From Henriciella sp. (lineage in GTDB: Bacteria; Pseudomonadota; Alphaproteobacteria; Caulobacterales; Hyphomonadaceae): a stretch of 64,000 nucleotides of DNA. Location: assembly GCF_029937755.1 (NCBI RefSeq), contig NZ_JAPYPG010000003.1:404568-468567 (forward strand), written 5' to 3'. Shown in pieces: positions 6,802-16,700 of the stretch. Position numbers and translations under genes: made by a program. Every line of letters starts with the position of its first letter. Position 1 is the first letter of the stretch. The notes beneath the pieces were generated by a model. It was not told the DNA's origin. It was given only the letters and a program-made list of their open reading frames with translations, and made no database searches.

Positions 6802-9396
6802 ATGGTTTCCACAGTCACACTACGCCACAGCCTTATCACGGGCGCGTCGCTCTTCATCCTTGCCGGTCTCGCCCCTGCCGTTGCGCAGGAGGGCACCGTC
6901 GAGACCGATACGCCCGCCGCCGAGGAAACGTCCACCGCCGACGATAGCAACATGCGCCTGCAATCCATTCAGGTGACCGCGCAACGCCGCGAAGAATCGA
7001 TCAACTCCGTTGGCATGAACATCCAGGCCTTCGGCGAGGACACACTGTCCGACCTGCGCGTCAACAGCGTCGATGACCTGCAATCGGTCGTGCCGAGCTT
7101 CTCGGTCTCGCAATCCTATCAGGGTGTGCCGACCTACACGCTGCGCGGCATCGGCTTCAACACGATCAACCTGTCTGCCACATCAACGGTCGGCACCTAT
7201 GTCGATGAAGTCGCCTACCCCTATCCGATCATGAACTCAGGCCCCGTTTTCGATATCGAACGCGTTGAGGTCCTGAAGGGCCCACAGGGGACGCTGTTCG
7301 GCCGCAACACCACAGCCGGCCTGATCAACGTTGTCACCAACAAGCCATCCGAGGAATTCGAAGGCTTCGCCGCCCTCGATGTCGGCAATTACGAAACCAT
7401 CAACTACGAAGGCATGATCAATGTGCCGTTCGGTGACATGGTTCAGGGCCGCCTCGCCGCACGCTACGAAACCAGCGACAAGGGCTGGCAGGAATCGATC
7501 TCGCGCGGTGAAGACCGCGGCAAGGTCGACAAGCTCGGCTATCGCGCCGCGCTTGCCTTCCAGCCGACCAGCGATCTCAATATCGACATGTCCGTGAACG
7601 GATGGATCAACAAGTCAGACACGATCGGCGGCCAGGGCTTTGCCTTCACGCCCGCCACAGACCCTGCGAACGGCAATACGTTCAATGTGCCCGGACTGGC
7701 TGACTTCCTCGCCAACAACCAGCCAAACAGCGCCGAGGATGCCGACTGGGCTCCGCGCTCGGCGCGCGAAGCCGATATCGGTGTGGGTCAAGGGGTCGAC
7801 GGGCCGCTGGAGGAAGACTCCACCTTCATTGGCTACAAGCTCGGCGTCGACTACCAGTTCGGCGACAATATGCGGATCGTGTCGCTGACCGGCTACAATG
7901 ACCTGCAGCGCGAAGCCAATCTCGACTGGTCAGGCGTGCCCTACCAGATCCTGATCCAGGATGTTGACGGCGAGATCACCTCCTTGAGCCAGGAAATCCG
8001 GCTGGAAGGGTCCACTGACCGTGTCGACTGGCTGGTTGGCGCTTATTACGGCAAGGACGAGATCACCGACTCCAACCGCACGCTGCTGCGTGACAACTCA
8101 AACAGCAACCAGGTCAGTACCGTGGCTGCCGGTCTCGCCGCTGCACCGGTTCCGACCGTCGCCGCATTGCTGGGGGTCGATCCCTCGCTCCTGCCGCCCG
8201 CACAGATCGCTCAGATCGAGGCCCTGGTCGCTGGCGTGAACATCGATCCGGAAACCGGACAACCCTACTCGCTCCCTGAAATCCTCAACTCCTTCCAGAC
8301 TTACGAGGATATCGGTGAATTCGAGACGGAGACCGCGAGCATCTTCGCGAACGCCAACTGGCAACTGACCGACGAGTTCGAGCTGATCACAGGTATCCGC
8401 TACACGGAAGACAGTCAGGACTATGTCGGTTGCTCGCGTGACGTGAACGGCTCGATGCAGCCTAACGTCAACATCTTCAACCGTGTCTTCTATTCGCTGA
8501 CCTATGGTGTCGCCCCACCTGCGGCGTTGGAAGAGAACCAGTGCAACACCTATAACGAGACGGAAAATCGCTTCGGCAACGTCACGTCGGACCTGACCGA
8601 GGACAACATCTCCTGGCGCGTCGTGGGCAATTACACGCCTACGGATGACCTGCTCCTCTTCGCGTCGGTCTCGCGTGGCTTCAAATCGGCCTCGACCCCG
8701 GTCAACGCCGCCTCCAAGGCCGAACAGAACGCTCCGGCCAAGCAGGAACAGCTGACGGCATATGAAGTCGGTGTGAAGGCGGGCCTCCTCGACCAGACCC
8801 TGCAGGCCAATGCGTCGCTGTTCTATTATGACTACAAGGACAAACAGGTTTCTTCCTTCTTCCCGGACGACATCTACACCGCGCTTGCACGCCTGCAGAA
8901 CGCTCCGGAAGGCGAGGCCTATGGTCTCGACGCCGAGGTCACCTGGCTGCTCACCGACTATCTGACGGCTGTGGGTGGCCTGACCCTCCTCCAGACCGAG
9001 TATGGCAGCTTCCCGACGACCGACTTCGCCGGCGATCCGACCAACCTGCAGGGTGATCCTTTCCTGTACAGCCCTGAACGCACGATGAGCCTGAGCCTGC
9101 TCTATGATGACACGCTGACCGACACGCTCGGCCTGCGCGGGGCGCTGTCTGCCCGCTGGCAGAGCGACTCCACAGCCGGTGACCCGGACAATCCGCTCTA
9201 CGACATCCCGTCCTACGGCGTCGTGAACGGGTCGATCGGTGTCTATGGCATCGATCAGAACTGGGAAGTCAGCATCTGGGGCAAGAACCTGCTTGATGAA
9301 TACTACTGGCAACAGATCACCTCGAACGCGAACGTGATCCTCCGGTTTGCCGGCAGACCTCGGACTTTTGGCGCGTCTCTCACGTACCGCTTCTAG
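6802..9396 (+). CDS. TonB-dependent outer-membrane receptor
   Basis: This 864-residue receptor starts at the ATG after GGGAGGAAAAC (6791-6801); in-frame codons further upstream lack a ribosome site. It has a signal peptide (hydrophobic ~12-28, ending PAVAQE), a TonB-box-like LQSIQVTAQRREESI, and the plug with ERVEVLKGPQGTLFGRNTTAG. The large beta barrel ends in GASLTYRF with a terminal Phe, the usual outer-membrane assembly signal. Receptors of this size class in alphaproteobacteria import siderophores, sugars, lipids or sterol-like compounds. The neighbouring acyl-CoA dehydrogenase and MpaB-type oxygenase favour a lipid or terpenoid, but this is inference. Confidence 0.92.
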   Translation: MVSTVTLRHSLITGASLFILAGLAPAVAQEGTVETDTPAAEETSTADDSNMRLQSIQVTAQRREESINSVGMNIQAFGEDTLSDLRVNSVDDLQSVVPSFSVSQSYQGVPTYTLRGIGFNTINLSATSTVGTYVDEVAYPYPIMNSGPVFDIERVEVLKGPQGTLFGRNTTAGLINVVTNKPSEEFEGFAALDVGNYETINYEGMINVPFGDMVQGRLAARYETSDKGWQESISRGEDRGKVDKLGYRAALAFQPTSDLNIDMSVNGWINKSDTIGGQGFAFTPATDPANGNTFNVPGLADFLANNQPNSAEDADWAPRSAREADIGVGQGVDGPLEEDSTFIGYKLGVDYQFGDNMRIVSLTGYNDLQREANLDWSGVPYQILIQDVDGEITSLSQEIRLEGSTDRVDWLVGAYYGKDEITDSNRTLLRDNSNSNQVSTVAAGLAAAPVPTVAALLGVDPSLLPPAQIAQIEALVAGVNIDPETGQPYSLPEILNSFQTYEDIGEFETETASIFANANWQLTDEFELITGIRYTEDSQDYVGCSRDVNGSMQPNVNIFNRVFYSLTYGVAPPAALEENQCNTYNETENRFGNVTSDLTEDNISWRVVGNYTPTDDLLLFASVSRGFKSASTPVNAASKAEQNAPAKQEQLTAYEVGVKAGLLDQTLQANASLFYYDYKDKQVSSFFPDDIYTALARLQNAPEGEAYGLDAEVTWLLTDYLTAVGGLTLLQTEYGSFPTTDFAGDPTNLQGDPFLYSPERTMSLSLLYDDTLTDTLGLRGALSARWQSDSTAGDPDNPLYDIPSYGVVNGSIGVYGIDQNWEVSIWGKNLLDEYYWQQITSNANVILRFAGRPRTFGASLTYRF

Positions 9397-9445
9397 TCCG
9401 TTCACTGCGTAGACCCGATTTTCCTCCCGGGATACGCGTTTCCTC

Positions 9446-9497
9446 GAACGCCGGCGCCGGCCCGGAACAGGCGCTCTGGCGCCGGCGTTCGCTTTTT
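9446..9497 (+). terminator. Intrinsic terminator after the TonB receptor gene
   Basis: A perfect 13-bp stem (GAACGCCGGCGCC at 9446-9458 pairing with 9478-9490) with a 19-base loop is followed by GCTTTTT. It lies 50 bases after the receptor stop and ends that transcript before the MpaB-type gene. Confidence 0.85.
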
Positions 9498-9551
9498 CTG
9501 GCCCTTGCGGCTGCCACGTGAGACACTGATCTGGACGGGAGCTCACGCGCC

Positions 9552-10472
9552 ATGGAAAAGATGAAATCGTATCTCGGCTGGAAGATCGACTATACGTCCC
9601 CGCCTGGCGAACCCGCCTATGCGGCACCGGATTCGATCTCCTGGAAAGTCTTCAAGAATCCGATCGCCCTGGGCATTGGCGGCGTGGCCGCCGTGCTCCT
9701 CGAATTTGCAGATGCGCGCATCCGCTCCGGCGTCTGGGATCACTCCGTCTTCAAGACCGACCCGATCGGACGGTCGCAGCGTACCGGCACGGCTGCCATG
9801 GTCGGCGTCTACGGCCCGCAAAGTGCCGCCCGCCGCGTCATCCAGGGTGTCACCAACATGCACGCCAAGGTGAAGGGTGAGACCCCGTCTGGTGAGCCTT
9901 ACAAGGCCCTCGATGTGGAGCTTCTCGACTGGGTGTCTGCAACCGCCGGCTACGGCTTCCTCACGGCCTATGACCGGTTCGTGAAACCGGTTTCCGACGC
10001 TGACAAGCGCCGTTTCTACGAAGAAGGCGAGGCCGTCGCCCGCCTCTATGGCGTTCAGAATCCTGTCCGCTCTCCGGCTGATTTCGATGCCATGCTGGAA
10101 AAGCTCCTGCCACGTTTCGAACCGCACGAGATCAACACCGAATTCCTCGACATCATGAAGTCCGGCCGCGCGGCAAAGGCCGTGCCCAAGTCCTTGCAAT
10201 CGAGCCTCGCCAATGCGTCGGTCTCCATACTGCCGCCGAAAGTCCGTGAGGTGCTGGAGCTTGGTCCGGAATACGACGTCAGCGCGCCGGCCCGCTTTAC
10301 GCTGAAGTCGCTGGGCGCGCTGGCCGACCGCGTTCCCGTGAAAGGCTCTCCACCTGCCGAGGCTGCCACCCGCCTTGGGCTGCCCTGGACTTTCGCCTGG
10401 AAAAGCCCGGCTGCCCAGAAGCGGATTCTCGGTTCCGCGCCGGGCTTTCAGGAAGCCGAAGCCTCCAACTAG
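9552..10472 (+). CDS. MpaB/latex-clearing-type oxygenase domain protein (DUF2236)
   Basis: This is a 306-residue soluble protein of the DUF2236 family, which includes fungal MpaB oxygenases and the rubber oxygenase Lcp. Family features are the early SWKVFKNPIALGIGGVAAVLLEFADARI segment, GRSQRTGTAAMVGVYGP (about 75-91), and the central GYGFLTAYDRF region. These proteins are thought to use b-type haem for oxidative cleavage of lipids or isoprenoids; the natural substrate here is unknown. The start follows GGGAG at 9537-9541. It has its own transcript start, because a strong terminator precedes it. Its TAG stop shares CTAG (10469-10472) with the stop of the convergent transglutaminase gene. Confidence 0.8.
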   Translation: MEKMKSYLGWKIDYTSPPGEPAYAAPDSISWKVFKNPIALGIGGVAAVLLEFADARIRSGVWDHSVFKTDPIGRSQRTGTAAMVGVYGPQSAARRVIQGVTNMHAKVKGETPSGEPYKALDVELLDWVSATAGYGFLTAYDRFVKPVSDADKRRFYEEGEAVARLYGVQNPVRSPADFDAMLEKLLPRFEPHEINTEFLDIMKSGRAAKAVPKSLQSSLANASVSILPPKVREVLELGPEYDVSAPARFTLKSLGALADRVPVKGSPPAEAATRLGLPWTFAWKSPAAQKRILGSAPGFQEAEASN

Positions 10473-11356
10473 CTCGCCGTCTCAAGCGGGATGACATCGA
10501 CCGCCTGCCGGCTCTCCTGCGCGGTGGCCGCCTTGAGCACGCCCTTTACGGGAGACACGTCGGAATAGTCCCGCCCATAGCCAACGACAATATGGTCCTC
10601 GCCGACATCCACCGCATTTGTCGGATCATACTCGACCCAGCCCAGATCCGGCCCGCACCAGGCGCGCACCCAGGCATGCATGGCATCCGCTCCGCTCAGC
10701 CGCGGCTGGCCCTCAGGCGGCTTCGTCCGCAGGAAGCCGCTGACATAGCCGGCCGGAATGCCAACACTGCGCAGAGCAGCGATCATGATATGTGAGAAGT
10801 CCTGACAGACCCCATGACGCGCCTCGAAGGCTTCCTCATGCGACGTCTCCACGGACGTCGCGGTCGCATCGAACGTCATCTCCGAATTCAAGGTCCGGCC
10901 AAGCGTGCGCACCGCCTCCAATACGCTCACATTGAACGGCAGCCTGTCCTCGACATAGTCGCCGAGATGCCGGCTCAGCCGGATGCGCGGACTGCGTCCG
11001 ACGAAATGCAGCGGGGAGTCCGGCGCCAGCGACTGGATCCGATCAAGCGCCTTCGGCATCTCATCGAGAGCAAGAGACGCCCCGTCTTCAAGGCGGTGTT
11101 GCAGCCGCTCCACCCGGGCCTTGAGGCTGAATCCGATTTCGGAATGGGCATTGCCGAAAACGATTTCGTGCGCCTGGTTTCCGAAGAAATCTCGAAACCT
11201 GCTGCGCTCGGACGGCGCCGGCAAGACGTTCAGATTCGCCGCCACGGCACGCTGCACGCCGGGCAGCTCCAGCGGCGTGAAGCGCAACAGGTGACGCCCC
11301 GCCCAGACCGGCGTGCGGTACTTGTAGGAGATGGTGCAAACGATGTCATACAGCAT
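10469..11356 (-). CDS. Bacterial transglutaminase-like protein
   Basis: This 295-residue protein has an N-terminal bacterial-transglutaminase beta domain (YKYRTPVWAGRHLLRFTPLE) and a papain-fold core. The catalytic triad is visible as Cys184 (HGVCQDFSH), His227 (MHAWVRAW) and Asp244 (EYDPTNA). The family contains peptidases and amidases as well as transamidating enzymes. It is the last gene of a three-gene minus-strand operon, nine bases after the ATP-grasp/alpha-E gene. In this context it probably cuts or transfers the peptide product made by the amidoligases. No signal peptide is seen, so it should be cytoplasmic. Confidence 0.9.
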   Translation of the reverse strand: MLYDIVCTISYKYRTPVWAGRHLLRFTPLELPGVQRAVAANLNVLPAPSERSRFRDFFGNQAHEIVFGNAHSEIGFSLKARVERLQHRLEDGASLALDEMPKALDRIQSLAPDSPLHFVGRSPRIRLSRHLGDYVEDRLPFNVSVLEAVRTLGRTLNSEMTFDATATSVETSHEEAFEARHGVCQDFSHIMIAALRSVGIPAGYVSGFLRTKPPEGQPRLSGADAMHAWVRAWCGPDLGWVEYDPTNAVDVGEDHIVVGYGRDYSDVSPVKGVLKAATAQESRQAVDVIPLETAS

Positions 11357-11365
11357 GGCGCGGCC

Positions 11366-13768
11366 TCAACTCATATAAGCCTGGCCGAGCGCGTCAGACA
11401 GGGTGGCGATCTGCGCCCGGAAATCCAGCAGGGCATTCGTATCGATCGCTTCGGCCTTCATCGTGCGGAAATTCGTGTGAATACGGAGGGTTTGCGCATA
11501 AACCTCTGACGGATGACCATTTTCCGTAGCACCTGGAAGCGCCCCGACCTGTGCTTTCAGCTCGTCCAGATGAAAGATAAGCGACCGGGGATTGAGCGGA
11601 TCGAGTGCCAATAGTTCGATCACGGACAAACGCGAAGCCATGAAGGCATACCGCCGCCTGTGCGAGATGGTGCTGTCGCCATATTCAAGCGCAAGGTCAA
11701 GGGCGCCTTCGGGAGCGTTGGGGTGCAGGAAACTCGCCAGGGCCGACGCCAGCGCCATCAGCCGCTCGACCGAGCGTCCGAGGCTGAGAAACCGCCACTC
11801 GGTAAAGCGATACATGTTCTCATGGACAAGACCGGTGAACCCGCTCGATTCCCGCAGGAGCCAGACCATGCGCCGGGCCGTCTCGTCCCCGGGCGTCACT
11901 TCCCCCTTGTCGGCGTGGACGGTCTCGACGATTTCGGAAATCGCCGCCCAGCCGTCGGGAGATAGACGGTCACGCACACTGCCGGCTGTGCGCGAGGTGG
12001 CGTCTATGGCACCGACGAGCGCACGCGGCATCGCGTCCGCCACATCCAGGCCAATAAACTTCATATAGCCCGAGAGATGTCTCAGCAGGAGCGATCCGGG
12101 CGGTTCGGCATCCGCCAGGCGCGAATGATAGGCCCGGTTGAGCCGCGCGAAACCTTCCGCCCGGTCCACATAGCGCCCGAGCCAGAACAGATTTTCGGCC
12201 GCATTGCTCGGCAGCGCGCCCTGCCGCGCCCGGGGCATAGCCGATGTACCGTCCGAAAGCCGCGTATGCGTATCGACGGGATTGTCACTGACGATCCAGA
12301 CATCCGCGACCGACCCGCCCTTCTGCATGTTCAGAACCGTAGAGCCCTCCTCCGGACCGATGCGGGCAAACCCTCCCGGCATGACCGACCAGCCATCTTC
12401 GGTGCGCACCATGAAGACGCGCATGCTCATGGGGCGCGGTTGCAGGCGGCCATCGGCAAAGACGGGGGAGGTTGAGAAAGACACCGCCTCCTGCCCGACC
12501 AGCCACGTGCCTTCCTCGTCGATCAGCTGCTGGACCGTCGGGTGGACAGAGGATTTAAGCTGCCCGGCCAGAACCGTGGTCTCATCCGGGTCGAACGGCA
12601 TCCGGGTCGAGAGCGCCGGGGCAATCATCATCTTCTCGACATTCTCGAGCACATGCCGGCGTTCCTTCGCCTGCCCGCACCACCAGGTCGCGATGTTCGG
12701 AAGCGTCAGCGGTTCGCCAAGCCACTGGCGGGCAATTCTGGGCAGAAAGGCCATCAGGGCCCGTGTCTCGAGCACGCCGGTCCCAAGCGCGTTGACCATC
12801 GACACCGTGCCGCGCCGCGCTGCCCCGACCAGCCCCGGTGTGCCGAGCTTCGAGCCTTCTTCAAGTTCCAGCGGATCGGAATAAAGCGCATCGAGGCGGC
12901 GCCAGAGGACATCGACGGGCTGCAGGCCAGAAACCGTCCGCACATGAACCTCGCCCTTGTGAACGGTCAGGTCCTCGCCCTCAACCAGAAGCAGGCCCAG
13001 ATACCGCGCGATATAGGCCTGCTCGTAATAGGTTTCACTATAGGGTCCGGGCGTCATGATCGCGACATGATGGTCCGGCGAGCGGCGTAGGTTGAGCAGG
13101 CTGGTACGGAAATCCCGAAAGAAGCTGGAAAGCCTTAACACTTTGGCGTTCGCATAGTGCTCGGCATAGATGCGCGAGGTCGCCACGCGGTTTTCCAGGG
13201 CGTAGCCAGCACCGGACGGTGCCTGGGTCCGGTCATTCAGCACCCACCATTGCCCATTCGGCCCGCGCCCGATCTCGAAGGCCAGGAAATGGAGATACTT
13301 TCCTGAAGGCGGTTCCACACCAACAAGCTGGCGCAGCCATTCCGGGCTTTCAGCGATCAGCCTGCCAGGCAGGAAGCCATCGCGGACCAGCGTATTCTCG
13401 CCATAGAGATCAGCGGCGACGCGTTCCAGCAAATCCGCACGCTGTTTCAGGCCATTACTAATCTCGTCCCATTCACGCTCATGAATAAGGACCGGCATAT
13501 GTGAGAGCGGCCATGGCCGCTCACGGGACACTTCATTTGTATACTGACGGAGAAAGACGCCGGAGTCCCGCAGATAGGTATCGCCCCGGCGGAACAGGCT
13601 TTCCATGACCGCCGGGCTCTGGGCCGAGAGGTATTGCAGGAAGTCATTCCAGGCCGGGCGCAGGTCGCCGTGTGCATCGACAAGTTCGTCCGGGACAATC
13701 GGGGCGGGCTGATAGGAGTCCAGCATCTGCCAGATATTTCCGGGCGCGGCGGGGCTTGGCTCGGCCAT
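11366..13768 (-). CDS. Circularly permuted ATP-grasp protein fused to an alpha-E domain
   Basis: This 800-residue protein joins a circularly permuted type 2 ATP-grasp domain (about 60-480; e.g. GIEPPSGKYLHFLAFEIGRG-like and APSGAGYALENRVATSRIY segments) to a C-terminal alpha-E domain (about 510-795; begins LPSNAAENLFWLGRYVDRAE). ATP-grasp enzymes join a carboxylate to an amine through an acyl phosphate. The helical alpha-E domain accompanies them in predicted peptide-ligation gene sets, where it is often encoded separately; here both lie in one chain. The start ATG lies three bases after the DUF2126 gene's stop, and nine bases separate it from the transglutaminase gene. It is almost certainly co-expressed with both. 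The substrate is unknown. Confidence 0.88.
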   Translation of the reverse strand: MAEPSPAAPGNIWQMLDSYQPAPIVPDELVDAHGDLRPAWNDFLQYLSAQSPAVMESLFRRGDTYLRDSGVFLRQYTNEVSRERPWPLSHMPVLIHEREWDEISNGLKQRADLLERVAADLYGENTLVRDGFLPGRLIAESPEWLRQLVGVEPPSGKYLHFLAFEIGRGPNGQWWVLNDRTQAPSGAGYALENRVATSRIYAEHYANAKVLRLSSFFRDFRTSLLNLRRSPDHHVAIMTPGPYSETYYEQAYIARYLGLLLVEGEDLTVHKGEVHVRTVSGLQPVDVLWRRLDALYSDPLELEEGSKLGTPGLVGAARRGTVSMVNALGTGVLETRALMAFLPRIARQWLGEPLTLPNIATWWCGQAKERRHVLENVEKMMIAPALSTRMPFDPDETTVLAGQLKSSVHPTVQQLIDEEGTWLVGQEAVSFSTSPVFADGRLQPRPMSMRVFMVRTEDGWSVMPGGFARIGPEEGSTVLNMQKGGSVADVWIVSDNPVDTHTRLSDGTSAMPRARQGALPSNAAENLFWLGRYVDRAEGFARLNRAYHSRLADAEPPGSLLLRHLSGYMKFIGLDVADAMPRALVGAIDATSRTAGSVRDRLSPDGWAAISEIVETVHADKGEVTPGDETARRMVWLLRESSGFTGLVHENMYRFTEWRFLSLGRSVERLMALASALASFLHPNAPEGALDLALEYGDSTISHRRRYAFMASRLSVIELLALDPLNPRSLIFHLDELKAQVGALPGATENGHPSEVYAQTLRIHTNFRTMKAEAIDTNALLDFRAQIATLSDALGQAYMS

Positions 13769-13771
13769 GGA

Positions 13772-16700
13772 TCAGACCCCAATCGGCCGGCGCAGATCGA
13801 GCGTTGTTGGAAACTCCGGATGCGGTGTCTCGGCATCAGGAAGATAGTCGCCAGGCTTGTGGCCATGCGGCTCGAAGCGCGCAAGGCGCCGGGCCTCGGC
13901 CTCGTTTGCATTGACCGGGAAGGTCTCGTAGTTCCGCCCGCCCGGATGCGCGACATGGTAAACACATCCGCCGATGGCGTGGTTCGACCATGTGTCGAAG
14001 ATATCAATGATCAATGGCGTGTTCACGGGCAATTTCGGATGCAATGAGATCGGCGGCTGCCAGGCCTTATAGCGCAATCCGGCAACCTCGGTTCCATTTT
14101 CTCCAGTCGGCGTCATCGGCAGGCGCCGGCCATTACAAGCCACCGTGTAGCGCCCTGGGGCCGCGCTCTTCAGTTTCACCTGGAGACGCTCTGCAGAGCT
14201 GTCAGTGAATCGCACCGTGCCGCCGATCGCGCCGGTCTCGCCCAGCACATGCCAGGGCTCGATGGCCTGCCTGAGTTCCAGCCAGGTGTTCTCATAGGTG
14301 ACTTCGCCGCAGAACGGGAAGCGGAACTCGAACTGGGCAGCATACCATTCCGGCTTGATGGGGAAGCCATGCTCCCGAAGGTCATCCAGCACCTCCATGA
14401 AATCCTGCCAGACAAACTCCGGCAGCATGAACCGGTCGTGCAGCACGGTGCCCCAGCGGACAGGTTTGCCCGTGGCTGGCGCCTTCCAGAACCGCGCGAT
14501 CAGCGCCCGGATAAGGAGCTGCTGGGCCAGGCTCATCCGCGCATTAGGTGGCATCTCGAAGGCACGGAACTCAACCAGCCCCAGCCGCCCGGTCGGGCCA
14601 TCGGGTGAGTAGAGCTTGTCGATACAGATCTCCGAGCGATGCGTATTGCCAGTGACGTCGATCAGCGCATTTCGCAGCAGCCGGTCGAGCAGCCAGGGCG
14701 GCGGGGCCTCCCCTTCACCCGGTTTCGGGATTTGCGAGAGCGCGATCTCAAGCTCGTAAAGTGTGTCATGGCGGGCCTCGTCGATCCGCGGCGCCTGGCT
14801 CGTCGGACCGACAAAGACACCGGAGAAAAGATAGGACAGGCTCGGATGGCGCTGCCAGTGCAGGATCAGGCTCTTGAGCAGGTCAGGCCGGCGCAGGAAC
14901 GGACTGTCGAGCAGCGTCGCTCCACCGACCACGACATGGTTGCCGCCGCCAGTGCCCGTATGGCGGCCATCGATCATGAACTTGTCCGCCCCGAGCCGCG
15001 TCTGGCGCGCCTCGTCATAGATGGTCTCGGTCGTCTCGACGCATTGCTGCCAGTCATGGGCAGGATGGATATTCACCTCAATGACGCCGGGGTCGGGCGC
15101 AACGCGAATAACGTTGAGGCGTGGATCCGTAGGCGGACCATAGCCCTCGATATGCACGATCAGGCCCAGCTCCGCGGCTGATGTCTCTGCTGCGTGAACA
15201 AGGTCGAGATAATCCTCCAGCTCTTCGGTCGGGGGCATGAAGACGCAGAGCTTGCCATCGCGCACCTCGACCGACAGCGCCGTGCGCACAGCTTCGGTCG
15301 AATTGTCGACGGTCTGCTCCTGAATGTCCTGGCCGGGTGTGGCTTCGGTGCGGCTGGCGACCGGCTGGCGCGCCGGGGCTTCTTCCGTCTGCTCGATCGC
15401 CTCTTCCAGCGTGTAGTCGGGCAAGGGGCCGCGCGGGGCAGCCGGATCCGTGATGTTGATATAAGGGTAGAGCGCCTCCGGCACGTGCGGCAGCGACTCC
15501 AGCGGCAGGCGGTAACCCGCTGGCGAGTCCCCCGGAACGAGGAACAGCTTGCCGCGCCTGAGCTCCCACTTCTCGGTCCGCCAGCGCTGCCCACCGGCTT
15601 TCGACTGCCAGCGCTGGACCGGCAGGACAAAGCTGCAGGGCTCTGTCAGGCCGCGCTCGAAAACGCGGGCAATGCGGGCGCGGGCCTCAGGATCCTTAAG
15701 CTCGGAATTCTCCGGCGTGACATTGTCCGGCAGCTTGCCTTCCTTGAGCAGCCACTCGGCCGGGTCCTCATAGGCCGGCACGACCGCATCGGTCTCCACC
15801 CCCAGCTCACCGGCGATGGCCGTCATCAGCTTTTCGGCATCCTTCGGACCGACATCATAGGTCGCGTTCTCGTCAGCGATGAGGGAGGCGTCGTTCCAGA
15901 CCGGTTTTCCGTCACCGCGCCAGTAAAGCGAGAAGGTCCAGCGCGGCAGCGTCTCGCCGGGATACCATTTGCCCTGCCCATAATGCAGGAAGCCGCCCGG
16001 CGCGAAACGGTCGCGCAGCCGCCGGATCAGCTTGTCGGCCAGAGCACGCTTGGTCGGCCCCACAGCAGCCGTGTTCCATTCGGCGGCTTCGAAATCATCA
16101 ATGGAAATAAAGGTCGGCTCGCCGCCCATGGTGAGGCGGACATCCTGCTCCTTGAGTACCGCGTCGACCTCGTTGCCCAGCGCATCGAGTTCGGCCCAGC
16201 TCTCGTCAGAAAAGGGTTTGGTGATGCGCGGGTGCTCGGCAACCCGTTTGACCTGCATGTCAAAATCGAAATCGGTTTTCGTATCGGGGTCACCCGTAAA
16301 CCCGCCAGCGATGGGCGCGGCGTTACGGTAATGCGGCGTTGCAGCCAGCGGGATATGGCTTTCGCCGGTCAGCAGCCCGGATGTCGGGTCGAGGCCGATC
16401 CATCCCGCGCCTGGTATGTATGCCTCCCCCCAGGCATGCAGGTCGGTGAAGTCGTGATCGGTGCCCGATGGCCCGTCCAGCGCCTCCAGATCCGGCTTCA
16501 GCTGGATGAGATAACCAGAGACAAATCGCGCCGCGATGCCGAGGTTGCGCAGGAGCTGCACCAGAAGCCAGCTTGAGTCCCGGCACGAGCCCGATCCGAC
16601 GGTCAGAGTCTCCTCCGGCGTCTGAACACCGGGCTCCATCCGCACGATGTAATCGACCGCTTCAGAGACACGGCGGTTGAGATCGACCAGAAAATCGACC

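Noticed and set aside
8098..9627. 509-codon open frame antisense to the TonB receptor gene
   Set aside because: It is Arg/Val/Gly-rich with no domain or ribosome site and mirrors the codon bias of the real gene on the other strand.
15194..16576. 460-codon open frame antisense to the DUF2126 gene
   Set aside because: Composition is that of a GC-bias shadow; the opposite frame carries a complete, recognisable protein.
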